From DASPJL01 sp035628645 (GTDB lineage Bacteria; Bacteroidota; Bacteroidia; Cytophagales; Cyclobacteriaceae): a stretch of 28,109 nucleotides of DNA. This document shows positions 25,384-28,109 of the stretch, piece after piece. Location of the stretch: contig DASPJL010000153.1 in the NCBI GenBank assembly GCA_035628645.1, positions 1-28,109 of the forward strand, given 5' to 3'. How positions within the stretch are numbered: position 1 is the first letter of the stretch; each line of letters starts with the position of its first letter. The translations under genes were made by a program, and so were the position numbers. A model generated the notes under the pieces. That model did not search any database. It was not told the DNA's origin and saw only the letters and a program-made list of their open reading frames with translations.

Positions 25384-26255
25384 TTTTTAGTAATGGTATA
25401 CATTAAGCTGGAATAATCGTTGTTGTTGACTTTAGCCCATTTATTGGACTTCCATCCCATTCTAAATGCTGTGAGATAATTAAGTTGTCCGGTTTTATAT
25501 TTTTCGCTTAATAAGGATACATAATAGGAATCAAAAATCAGGGGCATGGTTTTAATAATTTTTAACCCATAACGTTCAACAAGTAATTTCATTGAAGTTT
25601 GAGTGAAATGATATAAATGTCTTGGAACATCTAAACCCGCCCAGTATTCTTGGTAGTAATTGAAGTCGAAAGAAGCGATATTAGGCACAGCGATTATTAG
25701 TTTTCCATCGTCTTTTAATGCCGCTGAAACTGTTTTCAATACTTCTTCTAATTTTCCAACATGTTCCAGGCTGTGCCACATTGTAATAATATCAAAAGCT
25801 TCTTTTCCAATCGTGTTGTAATTTGAATGTATTTTTATTTCGGCATTTATATCAGGGAATGATTGCAGGTTGGGCTCCACTCCTTCTACCGACCAATTAT
25901 TTTTATGACAATAGTTAATAAAATACCCGGCTCCTGAACCTATATCTAATAGGTTTGTTCCCGCCGCTATACTTTTAATGTATTTTAATTTCCTGGCGGT
26001 GGAAATGTTTCGGACCGTGTTGTACAGAATATCTTTTAAGGAAGATGACTTCGTATTATGAGAGTCATAATTCAAGGATTGATAATACTTTCCTAATTCA
26101 AAATCAAATGGTCGTGGATTTGTAAATTGAAAGGAACAATTGGTGCACTTTACTATTTGGAAAGTTTCTTTTGTTATTAAATAATCTTTTGCTGTAATAG
26201 ATCTTTCAAATTCCTTTTCTGTACAAACAGGACATTCCTTAATTGTCAATTGCAT
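25380..26255 (-). CDS. Class I SAM-dependent methyltransferase with zinc-ribbon N-terminus
   Basis: This 291-residue protein starts with two CxxC pairs (Cys8/Cys11 and Cys37/Cys40), a likely zinc ribbon, followed by NPRP. A Methyltransf_23-type Rossmann domain follows, with SAM motif LLDIGSGAGYF (102-112), acidic residue Glu127 in VEPN and HSLEHV (161-166), then a C-terminal part with PRHLYHFTQ. Such proteins methylate small molecules or sugars in several pathways; the substrate cannot be told here. The ATG overlaps the mnmG stop (TAATG) and its end overlaps the lipoprotein start by 4 bp, so the three genes form one coupled unit. Confidence 0.85.
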   Translation of the reverse strand: MQLTIKECPVCTEKEFERSITAKDYLITKETFQIVKCTNCSFQFTNPRPFDFELGKYYQSLNYDSHNTKSSSLKDILYNTVRNISTARKLKYIKSIAAGTNLLDIGSGAGYFINYCHKNNWSVEGVEPNLQSFPDINAEIKIHSNYNTIGKEAFDIITMWHSLEHVGKLEEVLKTVSAALKDDGKLIIAVPNIASFDFNYYQEYWAGLDVPRHLYHFTQTSMKLLVERYGLKIIKTMPLIFDSYYVSLLSEKYKTGQLNYLTAFRMGWKSNKWAKVNNNDYSSLMYTITKK

Positions 26256-28109
26256 TATTTTCCCAGGTAAATCATTAATATTGAAATGTCCGATGGCGAT
26301 ACTCCACTTATTCTACTTGCTTGTCCTATAGTTTGTGGTTGGATTTTCTTTAGTTTTTCCTTTCCTTCGGAAGATAAAGCTGTTATTTTATTATAATCTA
26401 AGGTGGAAGGAATAATAGAGCTTTCAAGCGAATTGATTTTTTGGGCCATCTTATTTTCTTTATCTATATAAGATTCATACTTTATATTAATTTCTGCTTG
26501 GTCTAACTCTTCTTTTCTATAGTTTTTATAAAATTTGTTTAGGCTAAGGTTAATATCTTTTATCTCTGACAATTCTATCTGTGGTCTTTTGAGTAATAGA
26601 GCTGCGGATGTTCTTTCCCTTAATTTAGAAATATTTAATCGGTCAAACATTTCTAATCCATCGGTTGGCTCAACTTTTATCTTTTTTAATTCTTCAATAG
26701 CTGCTTCAACCCTGTTTTCTTTTTCTTTTACTTTATCATACCTGTCTGAATCCAGAAGGCCAATTTTATGTCCTATACCGGATAGTCGTATATCTGCATT
26801 ATCTTGTCTTAATAGAATTCTAAACTCTGCCCGGGAAGTAAACATTCTATAAGGTTCTTCTGTCCCTTTGTTTATTAGGTCATCAATTAAAACACCTATA
26901 TAAGCTTCTGACCTTTTCAATATTAAGGGTTCCTTTTCATTGATTGCCAAGTGAGCGTTTATTCCAGCCATTAATCCCTGGCATGCTGCTTCTTCATAAC
27001 CTGTTGTGCCGTTAATTTGACCGGCGAAGTATAAATTCTTTATTTTTTTTGTCTCTAGAGAATGGCTTAATTGTGTAGGTGGAAAGTAATCATACTCTAT
27101 GGCATATCCCGGCCTGAACATCCTTGCATTTTCAAAGCCAGGAATTTTGGTTAATGCTTTGTATTGTACATCTTCCGGTAAAGAAGTGGAAAAGCCATTT
27201 ACATAAATTTCAACTGTCTGCCAACCTTCCGGCTCTACAAAAATTTGATGCCTGTCTCTTTCGGCAAATCGATTAATTTTGTCTTCTATAGAAGGGCAAT
27301 ATCGAGGCCCGATCCCTTTTATTCTCCCTGCATACATTGGCGATTTTTCAAAACCGGTTTTTAGAATTTCATGAACTTCTGTATTGGTATAGGTAATAAA
27401 GCAGCTTTTCTGTTCTACCAAAGGCAATGTATCCGAATATGAGAATTTACCTGGATTTGCGTCGCCATGCTGTTCTTCCATTACAGCGTAGTTTAAACTC
27501 CTCCCATCTACTCTCGGCGGAGTTCCTGTTTTCATTCTTCCTGATTCAAATCCAAGAGAACCGAGTTGTTCGGTTAAACCGGTAGCTGCCTTCTCTCCTG
27601 TTCTTCCACCTCCAAATTGTTTTTCACCGATGTGAATTAAACCATTCAAGAATGTTCCATTGGTTAGAACAACAGCAGAAGATTCTATTTTAACACCTAA
27701 GGAAGTAACCACGCCGGCTATTCTACCATCTTTTACTATTAATTCTTTCACCGTGTCTTGCCAGAAATCTATGTTTTTATTTCTTTCCAGGGTCAACCTC
27801 CATTCCTCGGCAAATCGCATTCGATCACTTTGGGCTCTTGGACTCCACATAGCTGGCCCTTTCGAACGGTTTAACATTCGGAACTGTATCATGGTTTTAT
27901 CCGTCACAATTCCAGACATTCCGCCTAATGCATCAATTTCTCTTACTATTTGCCCCTTTGCTACTCCACCCATTGCCGGATTACATGACATCTGCCCTAT
28001 AGTTTGCATGTTCATAGTAATCAATAATGTTTTTGATCCCATCTTTGCTGCAGCCGCTGCTGCCTCGCAACCTGCGTGCCCTCCGCCAACTACTATTACG
28101 TCGTATTTG
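26255..28109 (-). CDS. mnmG: tRNA uridine-5-carboxymethylaminomethyl modification enzyme MnmG (N-terminus cut by window edge)
   Basis: MnmG (GidA) with MnmE installs the carboxymethylaminomethyl group on wobble U34 of certain tRNAs, using FAD, methylene-tetrahydrofolate and glycine. The frame runs to the window edge, giving 617 visible residues. The FAD motif VIVVGGGHAGCEAA lies before the first internal Met, so that Met (28042) is not the start and only a few residues are missing. Other landmarks: CNPAMGG, KTGTPPRVDG, RYCPSIEDKI with the Cys equivalent to E. coli Cys277, YAIEYDYFPP, GQINGTTGYEEAA and SRAEFRILLRQDNAD. It heads the coupled operon with the methyltransferase and lipoprotein. MnmE is not in the window. 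Confidence 0.96.
   Translation of the reverse strand, partial: KYDVIVVGGGHAGCEAAAAAAKMGSKTLLITMNMQTIGQMSCNPAMGGVAKGQIVREIDALGGMSGIVTDKTMIQFRMLNRSKGPAMWSPRAQSDRMRFAEEWRLTLERNKNIDFWQDTVKELIVKDGRIAGVVTSLGVKIESSAVVLTNGTFLNGLIHIGEKQFGGGRTGEKAATGLTEQLGSLGFESGRMKTGTPPRVDGRSLNYAVMEEQHGDANPGKFSYSDTLPLVEQKSCFITYTNTEVHEILKTGFEKSPMYAGRIKGIGPRYCPSIEDKINRFAERDRHQIFVEPEGWQTVEIYVNGFSTSLPEDVQYKALTKIPGFENARMFRPGYAIEYDYFPPTQLSHSLETKKIKNLYFAGQINGTTGYEEAACQGLMAGINAHLAINEKEPLILKRSEAYIGVLIDDLINKGTEEPYRMFTSRAEFRILLRQDNADIRLSGIGHKIGLLDSDRYDKVKEKENRVEAAIEELKKIKVEPTDGLEMFDRLNISKLRERTSAALLLKRPQIELSEIKDINLSLNKFYKNYRKEELDQAEINIKYESYIDKENKMAQKINSLESSIIPSTLDYNKITALSSEGKEKLKKIQPQTIGQASRISGVSPSDISILMIYLGK

Overview
The window looks like chromosomal housekeeping DNA from a Bacteroidota, most likely a Cytophagia/Cyclobacteriaceae-type bacterium. 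The evidence is AT-rich DNA, A-rich rather than strong Shine-Dalgarno starts, TAnnTTTG-like promoter elements, lipoproteins and TPR exports with short Sec signals, a lipoprotein start of the CANxxSPxGGxKDTxxP kind, and the gene set. This placement rests on family knowledge and protein style, not on a search. I see no rRNA, tRNA, CRISPR array, insertion sequence or prophage.

Left part (1-10.4 kb): the tail of a ferritin gene with a strong terminator. Then a minus-strand unit with an aspartate aminotransferase, a stand-alone heptose-phosphate kinase and a small thioredoxin-fold [2Fe-2S] protein. Then plus-strand uvrA and a short pterin-carbinolamine dehydratase. Next come minus-strand genes in transcription order: a hemerythrin-fold RIC-like protein coupled to ruvX, then peptide deformylase, a YbdL-type aminotransferase and a YafV-type omega-amidase. 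The last two make a glutamine transaminase/omega-amidase pair suited to recycling the keto acid of methionine.

Middle (10.4-15.2 kb): a secreted protein made of exactly five TPRs, a LacI-family regulator, an unrecognised 105-residue protein, an exported M1 aminopeptidase of the leukotriene A4 hydrolase type, a possible 57-residue membrane protein, and a bidirectional terminator.

Right part (15.2-28.1 kb), all on the minus strand: a MarR regulator upstream of a beta-oxidation set in the order 3-hydroxyacyl-CoA dehydrogenase/enoyl-CoA hydratase, thiolase, acyl-CoA dehydrogenase. This is the gene order of Bacillus fadNAE. A large exported TPR protein follows. On the other side of a 381-bp gap lies a coupled mnmG - methyltransferase - Ig-like lipoprotein operon.

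The most important non-coding feature is that gap (23320-23700). It carries five perfect DnaA boxes (TTATCCACA), two of them abutting in tandem, plus several near-matches, in about 80% or more A+T. With mnmG (gidA) nearby and a shift in G/C balance across it, it is a strong candidate for the chromosomal replication origin. No clearly novel defence or mobile system was found. The other items worth a second look are the RIC-like protein lacking the usual Cys-Cys motif, the small membrane ORF, and possible operators around the MarR/fad genes.
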